Origin: Aminicella lysinilytica
Lineage (GTDB): Bacteria; Bacillota; Clostridia; Peptostreptococcales; Anaerovoracaceae
Direction: 5' to 3'
Length of the DNA stretch: 51,453 nt
NCBI RefSeq assembly: GCF_004362975.1
Contig: NZ_SNXO01000015.1
Span: 1-51,453, forward strand
Part shown: in pieces, positions 1-8,900 of the stretch
Layout of the letters: each line of letters opens with the position of its first letter
Position numbering within the stretch: the stretch's first letter is position 1
Program-made: the position numbers and the translations under genes
Notes under the pieces: model-generated
Told to the model about the DNA's origin: nothing
Databases searched by the model: none
The model's input: only the letters and a program-made list of their open reading frames with translations

Positions 1-129
<129 letters not shown>

Positions 130-186
130 AGAAAACCCAGTGTTTATGCGGGGTTGAGGACTCGGATACAAGGCGAAAAATACCTA
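130..186. other. Candidate element boundary (att-like region) behind lysS
   Basis: Immediately after the lysS stop lies a short AT-rich stretch with the imperfect inverted repeat AACCC (134-138) / GGGTT (151-155) around AGTGTTTATGCG. Such small inverted cores occur at tyrosine-integrase crossover sites, but the hairpin could equally be part of a lysS terminator. The matching copy at the other end of the element lies outside the window, so the exact attachment site cannot be fixed. Confidence 0.35.
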
Positions 187-221
187 TTTACATCAAATTT
201 ACATCAAATGATGTAAGTAAA
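187..221. repeat. Two tandem 11-bp repeats plus inverted partial copy (possible integrase/excisionase arm sites)
   Basis: TTTACATCAAA occurs at 187-197 and is repeated exactly at 198-208, followed by TGATGTAAGTAAA (209-221), a near-inverted copy. Short direct repeats just inside an element end are typical arm-type binding sites for tyrosine integrases or excisionases. That role is inferred from the position behind lysS. Beyond the promoter, I see no credible gene between 130 and 418. Confidence 0.5.
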
Positions 222-356
222 TGTGCAGAGGTCAAAAAATCGCATAATTTTGCAGAATGAATGGGCAGTCCTGAATGGGATTGCCCATTTTCAGAAGGAA
301 GAGAAATATAAATCGTTGGTTCTAGAGCTAAAAGCAGTTATGTTAATATGCGTTGC

Positions 357-386
357 TTGTGGCAATGGCTCATTTGTTCTTATAAT
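357..386 (+). promoter_or_regulatory. Probable promoter of the XRE regulator gene
   Basis: TTGTGG (357-362), an 18-bp spacer and a perfect TATAAT (381-386) lie 33 bp before the ATG at 419. The -35 box is only a fair match. Confidence 0.5.
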
Positions 387-418
387 GGAGCTATCAAAAC
401 AACTAGGAGGTATATATT

Positions 419-928
419 ATGCTCAATGAAAATATTAAAAAACTTCGAAAATCCAAAGGACTATCACAAGAAGAACTTGCCATTAAATTAAATGTGGTAA
501 GACAAACTGTATCAAAATGGGAGAATGGCTTATCAGTTCCAGATTCGGGTATGCTAATTGCATTGGCAGATGAATTGGATACTTCTGTAAGCATATTGCT
601 GGGAGAAACTGTAATGGAACCGATGACAGATGACCTAAAGTCAATCTCCGAAAAGTTAGAGGTGATTAATTTACAGTTGGCAAAGAGAAGCAGGGTCAAA
701 GTAAAAACCATCCGTTGGATATTTACCTCGTTATGTGCGTTTATAGTGCTTGTATTTATTGTACTTGCGGCTATACAAAGTTCTTATCTAAGGTGGGATT
801 ATAATAATCCAGAGTTTGCAGTTGCAGGAACAATATTACATGGATTTGAATTTATCTTTGTGAGATTAGCACCACTTGCTTTCATTGCTTCTGTTATTGG
901 AATCGTAATCACTTATAAGAAGAGATAG
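419..928 (+). CDS. XRE-family regulator with C-terminal membrane segments
   Basis: This 169-aa protein has a Cro/CI-type helix-turn-helix in residues 1-60 (LRKSKGLSQEELAIKLNV then RQTVSKWENG, the usual recognition-helix pattern). A short linker and two hydrophobic stretches follow, at about residues 93-118 and 140-163, so it is probably a membrane-anchored DNA-binding regulator. It starts at ATG 419 behind AGGAGG (405-410). It is the first gene inside the element next to the lysS boundary, and a terminator follows at 948-987, so it is transcribed alone. Regulators of this layout are common on Firmicute mobile elements. The target and ligand are unknown, and control of excision or transfer is only a guess from position. 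Confidence 0.82.
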   Translation: MLNENIKKLRKSKGLSQEELAIKLNVVRQTVSKWENGLSVPDSGMLIALADELDTSVSILLGETVMEPMTDDLKSISEKLEVINLQLAKRSRVKVKTIRWIFTSLCAFIVLVFIVLAAIQSSYLRWDYNNPEFAVAGTILHGFEFIFVRLAPLAFIASVIGIVITYKKR

Positions 929-947
929 CTTCAAATTTATCAAATTA

Positions 948-987
948 CCCTTTGAGAGAGGACAATCCTTTTTCAAAGGGCTTTTTT
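948..987 (+). terminator. Rho-independent terminator after the XRE gene
   Basis: CCCTTTGA (948-955) pairs with TCAAAGGG (973-980), followed by CTTTTTTATTTT. It separates the regulator from the next gene. Confidence 0.8.
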
Positions 988-1009
988 ATTTTATTGTGAA
1001 TTCGCAGAT

Positions 1010-1038
1010 TTCATAGAAAGTCCTTTTCTTCCTATAAT
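1010..1038 (+). promoter_or_regulatory. Probable promoter of the zinc-ribbon gene
   Basis: TTCATA (1010-1015), a 17-bp spacer and TATAAT (1033-1038) lie just upstream of the RBS GGAAGGAGAGG and the ATG at 1066. Confidence 0.5.
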
Positions 1039-1065
1039 GAAGCCATAGGAAGGAGAGGATTTGGT

Positions 1066-2478
1066 ATGAGTAATCTTTTGTCAGAAGTACATCCAGAGCT
1101 TATTGCGGAATGGTCGGATAAGAATCTGCCACTTACTCCAGACAAAGTGACCTTTGGTTCAAATAAGATAATGTGGTGGAAAGGTTCTTGCGGACACGAG
1201 TGGCAGACAAGCATAAAGGCTCGTTCCAATGGGGAAGGCTGTCCCATCTGTTCAGGAGCTAGAGCAGTAGAAGGAATTAACGATTTAACTACATTAAGAC
1301 CAGAACTTGCGAAAGAGTGGTCGAAGAAGAATAAAGACCTACAGCCGACGATGGTAACAATAGGTTCAAGTAAAAAAGTCATATGGAAAGGGAAATGCGG
1401 ACACGAATGGATAGCCACTGTGAAAAGCAGAGCAATTAGTAAAACGGGTTGCCCTTATTGTTCTCATAATTCTATCTTGGAAGGGTTTAATGACCTTGCT
1501 TCCCAAAAGCCAGACCTTGCAGAAGAATGGTCGAAGAAGAATTATCCACTAATGCCTGATATGGTTACGGTATTTGCAAATAGAAAAGTATGGTGGAAGT
1601 GTAAGGAGTGCGGCAATGAATGGAACACCCTAATATCCACTCGTTCAGGAGGCAGTAAGTGTCCATATTGCAGCGGTCTAATTCTTCTGAAAGGATTTAA
1701 CGATTTGAGTACAACATACCCTCAGATTGCGTCTGAGTGGTCAGAGAGGAATCTTCCTTTAGAAGCTGATATGGTAAATGCAAAATCAAGAAAGAATGTA
1801 TGGTGGAAATGCAAGAAGTGTGGCAATGAGTGGAAAGCAGTGATACATTCTAGGGTGAATGGTTCTATATGCCCCGTATGTGCGGATAGAGAGGTTTTAA
1901 GTGGATATAATGACCTAGCAACTACAGACGCTCATTTGCTTTCTGAGTGGGATTTTGAAAAGAATACGAAGGTTCTGCCCACAGAGGTTTCGAGAAATTC
2001 AATGAAAATAGTCTGGTGGAAATGTTCTCTAGGACATTTGTGGAGAGGTAAAATCATTGACAGGACTATTGAGAAAAAGGGGTGTAAGGTCTGTGAAGAA
2101 GAATATTTAAGTGTCCTTCCCAGATTGCTGGTTATGTTTTACGCTAAGAGGAAAAATCTAAGAGTTTATAGCGATTATGACAAGATAATCGGTATTCCAC
2201 TGGAGATGTACATAAGGGAAGAAAAGATAGCCATTGAAACAAGTGTGGGAACTGAAAAAATGGAGATATTAAAGCAGCACTTATGCTCCAAACAAGATAT
2301 TAAATTGATAAAAGTGCCATATAAAATCGGAATGGATGAAGTAAGCTATGCTTCTAAGATAAAGAAAGCATTTCGCAGTATGTATATCTTCATTTCTTCC
2401 GATGAGGAAAAAGATGTACAATTCATTCGAGAAAGATTCTTTGAATGGAGAAAAGCAGTGCATAAGGAGGCGATTTGA
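1066..2478 (+). CDS. Zinc-ribbon repeat protein (DUF4379-like) with Vsr-like C-terminal domain
   Basis: This 470-aa protein is built from five tandem copies of a roughly 65-residue unit. Each begins with a P..L..EWS.KN.PL.P..VT pattern and contains WWKC..CG.EW followed by CP.C, a two-pair Cys/Cys-His zinc-ribbon or treble-clef knuckle (units from about residues 7, 73, 143, 212 and 281). This matches the DUF4379 probable zinc-ribbon family. The C-terminal 120 residues contain IPLEMYIREEKIAIET and then K..KQ.LC...IKLIKVP, resembling the core of Vsr/PD-(D/E)XK-like nucleases (acidic residue, E-x-K, Cys-rich helix, hydrophobic strand), with Glu where Vsr has Asp. A DNA-binding or nicking protein is inferred. 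It has its own promoter and overlaps nothing. Substrate unknown. Confidence 0.8.
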   Translation: MSNLLSEVHPELIAEWSDKNLPLTPDKVTFGSNKIMWWKGSCGHEWQTSIKARSNGEGCPICSGARAVEGINDLTTLRPELAKEWSKKNKDLQPTMVTIGSSKKVIWKGKCGHEWIATVKSRAISKTGCPYCSHNSILEGFNDLASQKPDLAEEWSKKNYPLMPDMVTVFANRKVWWKCKECGNEWNTLISTRSGGSKCPYCSGLILLKGFNDLSTTYPQIASEWSERNLPLEADMVNAKSRKNVWWKCKKCGNEWKAVIHSRVNGSICPVCADREVLSGYNDLATTDAHLLSEWDFEKNTKVLPTEVSRNSMKIVWWKCSLGHLWRGKIIDRTIEKKGCKVCEEEYLSVLPRLLVMFYAKRKNLRVYSDYDKIIGIPLEMYIREEKIAIETSVGTEKMEILKQHLCSKQDIKLIKVPYKIGMDEVSYASKIKKAFRSMYIFISSDEEKDVQFIRERFFEWRKAVHKEAI

Positions 2479-2658
2479 ATGAGAAAAACCAAGTATCATA
2501 TTTATCTTGATGAAAAGGAATATAGGCAAGTGATGGAGTCGCTAGTTAATTTAAGGAATAATCTTATCACACAAGGAAAGTATACTGACCTTGCTGATGA
2601 AGTTCTATGTAAGCTGATAAACGCAAAGAAAAAGAAGATAAAAATTAAATATGTGTAA
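2479..2658 (+). CDS. Small conserved-looking ICE protein (59 aa)
   Basis: An ATG directly after the stop of the zinc-ribbon gene (TGA 2476-2478) opens a 59-codon frame ending at TAA 2656-2658. The RBS is AAGGAGG at 2464-2470, inside the end of the previous gene. The product starts MRKTKYHIYLDEKEYRQVMESL, with a predicted beta strand and helix, and ends in a very basic KKKKIKIKYV tail. It looks like a small nucleic-acid-associated protein co-transcribed with the gene before it. A terminator follows at once. I do not recognise a named family. Coding is supported by coupling, RBS and composition. Confidence 0.7.
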   Translation: MRKTKYHIYLDEKEYRQVMESLVNLRNNLITQGKYTDLADEVLCKLINAKKKKIKIKYV

Positions 2659-2667
2659 GTCTAAAGG

Positions 2668-2703
2668 CTGTCTGTTCTATATAAAAGAGCAGGCAGTTTT
2701 TTT
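2668..2703 (+). terminator. Rho-independent terminator
   Basis: CTGTCTGTTCT (2668-2678) pairs with AGAGCAGGCAG (2686-2696) with G-U wobbles, followed by seven T residues. It ends the two-gene zinc-ribbon operon. Confidence 0.8.
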
Positions 2704-3178
2704 ATGCGAAAAAATATTTTCAAAAAAATTATTCGGAAATAGGTTGTCATATGGTAGTTCAATTCCAAACAAGTGAAGGGGTTCATTTGCAAAGACAGTT
2801 TGCAGAGCTTCTTCACTTGATATTTGACAATTGAATACACATTCACTAAGACTTTATTTCTGATGATTTTAGCTATGATATAAGGTACGCCGAGACCTCC
2901 TGTAAAGGGAGAGAGCGAGAAAATCATATATGAGTATTAGGTTGCCCCTAATATGGCGATGACAGTCAGAATGATAATGATACTTCTCTACGGAGCTGGC
3001 GAAGAACTCGGCAGAGGTGAGATTCCTATGAGGCAGATTAGCAGTCTGCTGCTTAGTGACTTCCTTATCAGGGGGTGTTGAGAACAAATACTGATAATAA
3101 TTGCAGCCGATTCTGTCGGCTGTCTACATAGTCACAATATTTGTGGCTATTAAATCCAAAGAGAGGAGGAAGGACAAA
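2704..3178. other. Long non-coding leader upstream of parA, structured
   Basis: Nearly 480 bp separate the terminator from parA. Contents: an inverted repeat CAAGTGAAG (2769-2777) / CTTCACTTG (2812-2820) enclosing GCAAA/TTTGC; a TTGACA box at 2824-2829 with no convincing -10; the 14-mer GGTTGCCCCTAATA (2940-2953), which recurs exactly in the candidate oriT at 20909-20922; and CAGCCGA.TCTGTCGGCTG hairpin DNA just before the parA RBS (GAGAGGAGGA). The stretch could hold a partition site, a replication or leading-strand signal, or a regulatory RNA. A weak 42-codon frame at 2953-3081 is listed separately. Confidence 0.5.
2953..3081 (+). CDS. Possible 42-aa hydrophobic peptide (weak)
   Basis: An ATG at 2953 opens 42 codons ending in TGA 3079-3081. 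The N-terminus is hydrophobic (MAMTVRMIMILLYGAG) and the rest mixed. There is no good Shine-Dalgarno before the ATG, and the region carries DNA structure, so this may be a chance frame. It is reported because the composition looks more protein-like than its surroundings. Confidence 0.2.
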   Translation: MAMTVRMIMILLYGAGEELGRGEIPMRQISSLLLSDFLIRGC

Positions 3179-4003
3179 ATGTCAAATTGCAAAACGATTT
3201 CAATATGTAACCAAAAAGGCGGAGTGACCAAAATAACGTCAACGGTTAATCTTGGAGTAGGACTTGCTATGCAGGGAAAGAAAGTATTGCTGGTAGATGC
3301 AGACCCGCAGGGCGACTTAACGACTTGTCTTGGCTGGCAGGATACAGATAGCTTGGGTATCACGCTTGCAACGAAATTATCAGATGTAATGAATGAAACG
3401 ATGAATGACCCGATTTCAGGTATTCTGCACCACGAAGAAGGGGTTGACCTGCTACCAGCAAATCTGGAACTGTCTGCGATGGACTTCAATCTTATGAATG
3501 CGATGAGCAGAGAAACAACCTTGAAGAATTATTTATCAGCAGTAAAGGATAAATACGATTATGTGTTAATTGATTGTATGCCTTCGCTTGGTATGATAAC
3601 GCTTAATGCATTGTCTGCTTCAGACGGAGTGATTATTCCCGTTCAGGCTCAATACTTACCTGCAAAGGGTATGACGCAGTTGGTAAGCACAATCTCAAAA
3701 GTTAAGAAGTATATCAATCCCAATATAAAGATTGATGGAATACTGCTGACTCTTGTGGATAACCGTACAAACCTTGCAAGAAGTACCGTAGAAGCATCAA
3801 GAAACAGTTTTGGGAATCAGGCGAAAATATATCGTTCCCAAATACCAATCGCAGTGAAAGCAGCAGAAACATCATCAAAGGGGAAAAGCATTTATGCTTA
3901 TGAACCAAAGAGTACGGTGGCAAAAGCCTACACTGATTTTACAAAGGAGGTGTTAGCTGATGGCAGGAAGAAAGAGCGACTTCACGCTTCCGACGCTCGA
4001 TGA
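3179..4003 (+). CDS. parA: ParA/Soj-type partition ATPase with altered Walker A
   Basis: This 274-aa protein is of the MinD/ParA ATPase class. It has the deviant Walker A region at residues 13-20, LLVDADPQGD (Walker A' switch) at about residue 40, and a hydrophobic DYVLIDCMPSLG strand (Walker B). ParA binds DNA as an ATP dimer and, with ParB and a parS site, stabilises the circular ICE. The ATG at 3179 has AGAGGAGGA about 8 bp upstream, better than the in-frame TTG further 5'. The last 44 nt overlap the start of parB, so the two are translationally linked. The P-loop reads KGGVTKITS where the family has KGGVGKTT: the Gly before the catalytic Lys is Thr, and the first Thr after it is Ile. This may weaken ATP/Mg binding. 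The identity of the family is secure; its activity is not. Confidence 0.9.
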   Translation: MSNCKTISICNQKGGVTKITSTVNLGVGLAMQGKKVLLVDADPQGDLTTCLGWQDTDSLGITLATKLSDVMNETMNDPISGILHHEEGVDLLPANLELSAMDFNLMNAMSRETTLKNYLSAVKDKYDYVLIDCMPSLGMITLNALSASDGVIIPVQAQYLPAKGMTQLVSTISKVKKYINPNIKIDGILLTLVDNRTNLARSTVEASRNSFGNQAKIYRSQIPIAVKAAETSSKGKSIYAYEPKSTVAKAYTDFTKEVLADGRKKERLHASDAR

Positions 4004-4907
4004 TTTTTTTACGACACAAGAAATGCGAGATGAAGAAAAGGACGCAAAGATAAGAGACATTCCATTGACTGAAATTGATGAATTTCCAGACCACCCGTTT
4101 AAGGTTCGTGATGATGAAGATATGCTCAACCTTGTGGAGAGTATTAAGGAAAGGGGCGTTATTACTCCTGCTACTGTCAGGGAAAAAGAAGACGGAAGAT
4201 TTGAACTTGTATCAGGACATCGTAGAAAAAGAGCCTGCGAAATCGCAGGAACAGAAACACTTCGATGTGAGGTTGTAGAGTTAAATCGAGATGAAGCTAC
4301 CATATTGATGGTTGAAAGTAATTATCAAAGGTCGCAGATTCTCCCGTCAGAAAAAGCATTCGCATATAAAATGCGATTGGATGCAATGAAAAGACAAGCG
4401 GGTAGACCTAGTAAAAATAATTCGGACCCAGTGGGACCGAATTTATTAGGAAAGAGGTCTAATGAAGAATTATCTGATGAAACTGGCGACAGCACATCAC
4501 AAATTAAAAGGTATATTCGTCTTACCTACCTTGTGCCAGAACTTCTGGAATTTGTAGATGATGGGAAAATAAAAATGCGACCTGCTGTTGAATTGTCGTA
4601 TCTTGACGAAGAATGTCAAAGGGATATTGTGGAAGAAATTGATATGAGTGAGGCTACCCCATCACACGCACAAGCTATCCGTATGAGGCAGTTTGCCAGT
4701 GAAGGAAAACTGACTACAGAGGTTATCCAAGCGATTATGGGTGAGGAGAAACCGAACCAGAAAGAAAAAATCGTGCTTAGGGGCGATAGGGTAAGAAATC
4801 TAATCCCGAAAAATGTTCCAGTAAGCCAGACAGAGGACTTTGTGTGCAAAGCTCTTGAGCATTACAACAAGTTTTTGCGTAATAGAGCCGATAGGGATTC
4901 CAGATAG
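3960..4907 (+). CDS. parB: ParB/Spo0J-type partition protein
   Basis: This 315-aa protein has an N-terminal ParB/Srx domain (residues about 30-120) with the signature SGHRRKRACEIAG, the CTP-binding GERR-box variant, followed by NYQRS. A central helix-turn-helix region (SNEELSDETGDSTSQIKRYIRL) should bind parS, with a C-terminal tail after it. ParB loads on parS, spreads as a clamp and stimulates ParA. The ATG at 3960 lies within the 3' end of parA behind AAGGAGG. No experimental parS is known here; the AT-rich palindromic DNA after the gene (4950-5010) is one place to look. Confidence 0.92.
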   Translation: MAGRKSDFTLPTLDDFFTTQEMRDEEKDAKIRDIPLTEIDEFPDHPFKVRDDEDMLNLVESIKERGVITPATVREKEDGRFELVSGHRRKRACEIAGTETLRCEVVELNRDEATILMVESNYQRSQILPSEKAFAYKMRLDAMKRQAGRPSKNNSDPVGPNLLGKRSNEELSDETGDSTSQIKRYIRLTYLVPELLEFVDDGKIKMRPAVELSYLDEECQRDIVEEIDMSEATPSHAQAIRMRQFASEGKLTTEVIQAIMGEEKPNQKEKIVLRGDRVRNLIPKNVPVSQTEDFVCKALEHYNKFLRNRADRDSR

Positions 4908-5029
4908 TTGCTTATTCCCCTTTCTCACACTCTAACCCCTATACCAGCAGTAAGATATATACCAGCCGAAATAATATATACTATCTCACTTATATATATC
5001 TATCTCTTGAATATAACTGTCTAATAAAA

Positions 5030-5131
5030 GGCAGGATTGGTACAAATGATTTTGTCTGGTACGATGAAAGATTCCCCATCGCAAAGTTGCTTATGGGCAG
5101 GTATGTCGATATGATAAACCAAAAACCATAA
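5030..5131 (+). pseudogene. Possible remnant of a lost gene (protein-like C-terminal fragment)
   Basis: A frame ending at TAA 5129-5131 reads as a plausible protein tail: NDFVWYDERFPIAKLLMGRY then VDMINQKP. Upstream the same frame stays open but turns into low-complexity AT-rich sequence with no start codon or RBS. It may be the 3' stub of a gene deleted between parB and the lipoprotein gene. I do not recognise the family. It could be chance. Confidence 0.3.
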
Positions 5132-5145
5132 GGAGCGTGAATGCG

Positions 5146-5826
5146 ATGAGAAAGTATTTGTTGGTGGGGAGCGTAATTGTTTGTATGGCTGTTTTTCTTG
5201 TTGGTTGTAACAGTCAGGCAGCCAAAGAAAGTCCAAAAGATGATTCCAAAGTGATTACTTCTTCTTCGGCTGGTGAGACAGATAAGACGACAGAAAGCAA
5301 TAAGCCTACACAGACTAAGAAACTGCCAAAAACAAAGGCTAGAGAGGAATCTAAAGGCTCAGAGACAGTAATGAGCAACGAGCCACCATCAACGACAAAA
5401 CAGACAGAAAAGCAAACAACAGCGAAGGTTACTTCTCCTGCCAAAAAAGAAGAACAGCCAAAGGTTAATGATTCTGCACAAAAAAAGACGGACCAGCCAA
5501 ATCCAGAACCACCGAAGCAAGAACCAGTGCAAGAAGAAGCACCTGCACAAGCTGAACCAGTAGAGGAACAGACTGCAAGTTTTGATGTTAGTCCCTATGT
5601 GAATTATGCGATTTCCTATGCACAAAGCATTGGCTTAGATACGGGAACTATGGCTACTGATTGTTGGGACAATCCAATATCGGCAAATGCAGGAAAGAAG
5701 AACATTAAAGCTGATATTCAAAGCAGAATGAACAGATATAAGAATGTTGAAGGTTGTACTGGAGTATGGGTATGGACTACGAAAGAATCTGAATCAGATT
5801 ATTTAATCTATATTGGCTATTACTAA
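5146..5826 (+). CDS. Surface lipoprotein with Ser/Thr/Pro/Glu-rich linker
   Basis: This 226-aa protein starts at ATG 5146 (AGGAG at 5131-5135, good spacing; an in-frame GTG at 5137 is too close to the RBS). It has a type II signal peptide, with basic MRKY, a hydrophobic core and lipobox VGC at about residue 21, so it should be lipid-anchored on the outer face of the membrane. Residues about 25-145 are a low-complexity spacer rich in Lys, Thr, Ser, Pro, Glu and Gln. The C-terminal ~80 residues form a small folded domain with two Cys (ATDCWDNP and VEGCTGVWVWT). A terminator follows, then the adhesin gene, suggesting a cell-surface role during mating contact. The domain is not one I can name. 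Confidence 0.8.
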   Translation: MRKYLLVGSVIVCMAVFLVGCNSQAAKESPKDDSKVITSSSAGETDKTTESNKPTQTKKLPKTKAREESKGSETVMSNEPPSTTKQTEKQTTAKVTSPAKKEEQPKVNDSAQKKTDQPNPEPPKQEPVQEEAPAQAEPVEEQTASFDVSPYVNYAISYAQSIGLDTGTMATDCWDNPISANAGKKNIKADIQSRMNRYKNVEGCTGVWVWTTKESESDYLIYIGYY

Positions 5827-5849
5827 AAATTAAATATTTGTATGATTGG

Positions 5850-5889
5850 AACGCACTATGAAAAAGATGGTGCGTTTCTTTTTATTTTA
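5850..5889 (+). terminator. Rho-independent terminator/attenuator before the adhesin gene
   Basis: AACGCACTAT (5850-5859) pairs with ATGGTGCGTT (5867-5876), followed by TCTTTTTATTTT. It ends just before the AAGGAGG of the next gene. Confidence 0.75.
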
Positions 5890-5905
5890 AGGAGGTCAAC
5901 AAAGA

Positions 5906-8900
5906 ATGACAAAAGGAAAGTTTAAGAAAATTGTGTCGTTTGCTATGGCAACGCTCATAGGCTTTTCAACCTTTGCAAGTGGAGGGACAACAGCATTTGC
6001 AGCAACGGGAGAAAAAGCAAGTATCTATATGGTCGATTACCCTCGGTCTGGAGATCCCAATAACAATGGAAAATGGGGACACAGTAGTATGACATATATG
6101 AATGGATGGCAAAGTGGCACAGCAGTTGCCACTGGTTTAAAAGCATTAGGTTCTTATTCGGGAACAATTGCTTATTGTATTGAACCAGGCGTCTCTCTCC
6201 ATCAGGGAGATACAATGACAGAGAAAAATGAAAGTTACTTCAATAATCTTGATAGTAACAACACTGTATCAGGTGATGATATTCGGCTTTTGATTGGTCG
6301 TATTCTGACTTATGGGTATCGTGGCAGCATTAGTCTTGATTGGAAGTCACAAAATAATGATGACGCCAATAAGATTGCGGAGGCATATGCAACTCAGATA
6401 TTGATTTGGGAGACAATCGTCGGAGAGCGAAATGCTTCATTTGGTCACGTCTCGCCGGGAAATCATAATGCTGTAAAGGAAGTTGTTAATTCAGCCCATC
6501 CTCTTAGAAGTAAGATTTTCAGCTATTACAACAGTATTGTTACAAGTGTTCAGAACCATACCAAAGTTCCCAGCTTTTGTACGAAATCATCAAGTAATGC
6601 AAAGGTCAACGAACTGGAGTGGAATGGCAGTAAGTATGTAACAACACTTACTGATAGCAATGGAGTTCTTGCTAATTACAATTTTACAGCAAGCGTAGAT
6701 GGCGTATCATTTTCTACCAGTGGAAATAAATTGGCAATTTCAATGACAAAAGCACCAAGTAAGGAATTTACCATTACAGCTACCAAGAAAAACGCAAAGC
6801 GTAGAGGTGTAGTTGTGTGGTCTGATGGACAGAAAGGAAGTGGGATTCAAGATGTTGTCAGTTATTCGCAGGAGGTCAGTGACCCCGTAAGCGGTTATGT
6901 AAAAGCGAAAGTAAGTTATGGTTCTTGTGCTATTGAGAAAACAAGTGAAGATGGGATTGTTGATGGCATTCAGTTTACCATTGTTGGAGAAGGTGTGAAC
7001 AAAACAGTAACCACAGCCAATGGCGGTAAGTTCCAATTAGATAACCTGCTTCCCGGCATTTATACAGTCACAGAGCAGAGCATTGATAAATATGAGCCAC
7101 AGAACACGCAAAGAGTAACGGTTGTAGCAGGTCAGGTGTCGAAAGTAAACTTTAATAATAAGTTGAAAAGAGGCAATTTAAAAGTTGTAAAATCATCCGA
7201 GGACAATCTTGTAGAAGGCGTTAAATTTAAGCTATCTGGAAAGTCCCTATCTGGTGCAGATGTGAGTATGTTTGCGGTTACCAATAAAGATGGAGTTGCA
7301 ACATTCGAGAATGTACTTATAAGCGGGACAACCCCATACACTGTGGAAGAAGTGGATACAGCAATTCGCTATGTTGTTCCAAAGAATCAGACAGCACCGA
7401 TTAAGTGGAAAGAGGTTACAACTCGTGACTTTAGCAATATCCTTAAGAAATTTGCTGTTACAGTAACTAAGAGCGATAAAGAAAAAGGATTGCCACAAGG
7501 CAATGCAACACTTGCAGGGGCAGAATATGGCATTTATAAGGGAGAAACCCTTGTAGATACTTATACAACCGACAAAGATGGACAATTTACGACAAAAGAA
7601 TATGTATGTGATTCTGATTGGACAATTAGAGAAATAACTCCATCAGAAGGATATTTACTGGATAAGACTATTCATAAAGTAGGAGCGGAAGCCAAGCTTT
7701 TTGAAATTGAACACAATCTTGTATCCAATGATGTAGTGGAGCAAGTAATCAAAGGCAATATTGCGATTATCAAGCATACAGACAATGGAGAAACGCAAAT
7801 TGAAACTCCAGAGAAAGGCGCAGCTTTTGAAATCTATCTGAAGTCATCAGGAGGTTATGATAAAGCAAACGCTGATGAAAGGGACACAATCGAATGTGAT
7901 GAAAATGGATTTGCTCAAACAAAAGATATGCCATATGGTGTATATACTGTTCATCAGACGAAAGGCTGGGAAGGTCGTGAAATGATGAAAGATTTTGATG
8001 TCTTTATTGCTCAGGATTCTCAGACCTTTCGCTATATCATTAACAATAGAAATTTTGAAAGCTTTATTAAAGTTGTAAAAGTAGACGCTGAAAGTGGGAA
8101 AAACATTCCATATGCAGGAGCAGGATTTGAGATTTATGACCCTCAGGGAAATAAAGTATCAATGACCTTTACTTATCCAACTCCGACAACAATCGACACA
8201 TTCTACACAGATGCAGAAGGTACTCTTGTGACACCGCAGAAATTAGAATACGGAAAAGGTTATTCTCTTGTAGAAGTACAAGCACCTTATGGATATGTAT
8301 TAGATAAAACTCCTGTAGCGTTTGATGTGACAGAAGATAATTCATCTGAGGAGGGTGGAATTAAGGTGGTTAAAGTTGAGAAAGCAAATACTCCACAGAA
8401 AGGCACAATTTCTGTAGAGAAGAATGGAGAAGTATTCTTCGGTGTAAATGTGTCTGGAGATGAGAATAGTGAAGTAATGTACCAGCCTGTCTATAAGGTT
8501 GAAGGAATGGAAGGTGCGGTATATGAAATTAAAGCACTTGAAGACATTATCACTCCAGATGGAACATTAAGATACGAAAAAGGGCAGTTGGTTGATACCA
8601 TTACAACTACCAAAGACGGAGATGTTAAAAGTAAGAAACTATATCTTGGAAAATATTCTGTAACAGAAGTAAAAGCTCCTTTTGGAATGACATTAAGTGG
8701 AGAAACCCATAATGTAGAACTTACTTATGCAGGTCAGGAAGTAGCTGTAACAGAAACAGGAACAAGCTTCTATAATGAGCGTCAAAAAGTAGAAATCAGC
8801 CTTGAAAAAATCTTGGAGCAAAATGAGGAATACCACGTTGGAATGAATGGTGAAATTAAGAATATCAGCTTTGGATTATATGCGAATAAAGAATTAGTTT

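Noticed and set aside
310-345. Resemblance of GGTTCTAGAGCTAAAAGC to a Cas9-type CRISPR repeat or tracrRNA
   Set aside because: Single copy, no spacers, no cas genes; the match is short and by chance.
223-429. 68-codon plus-strand frame before the XRE gene
   Set aside because: No RBS, covers the promoter of the XRE gene and has no protein-like conservation signal.
2869-3087. 72-codon minus-strand frame upstream of parA
   Set aside because: No RBS on that strand and it overlaps structured DNA; the composition is not convincing.
3101-3178. N-terminal extension of ParA from the upstream TTG
   Set aside because: The 26 extra residues are not ParA-like, and the ATG at 3179 has the strong AGAGGAGGA site.
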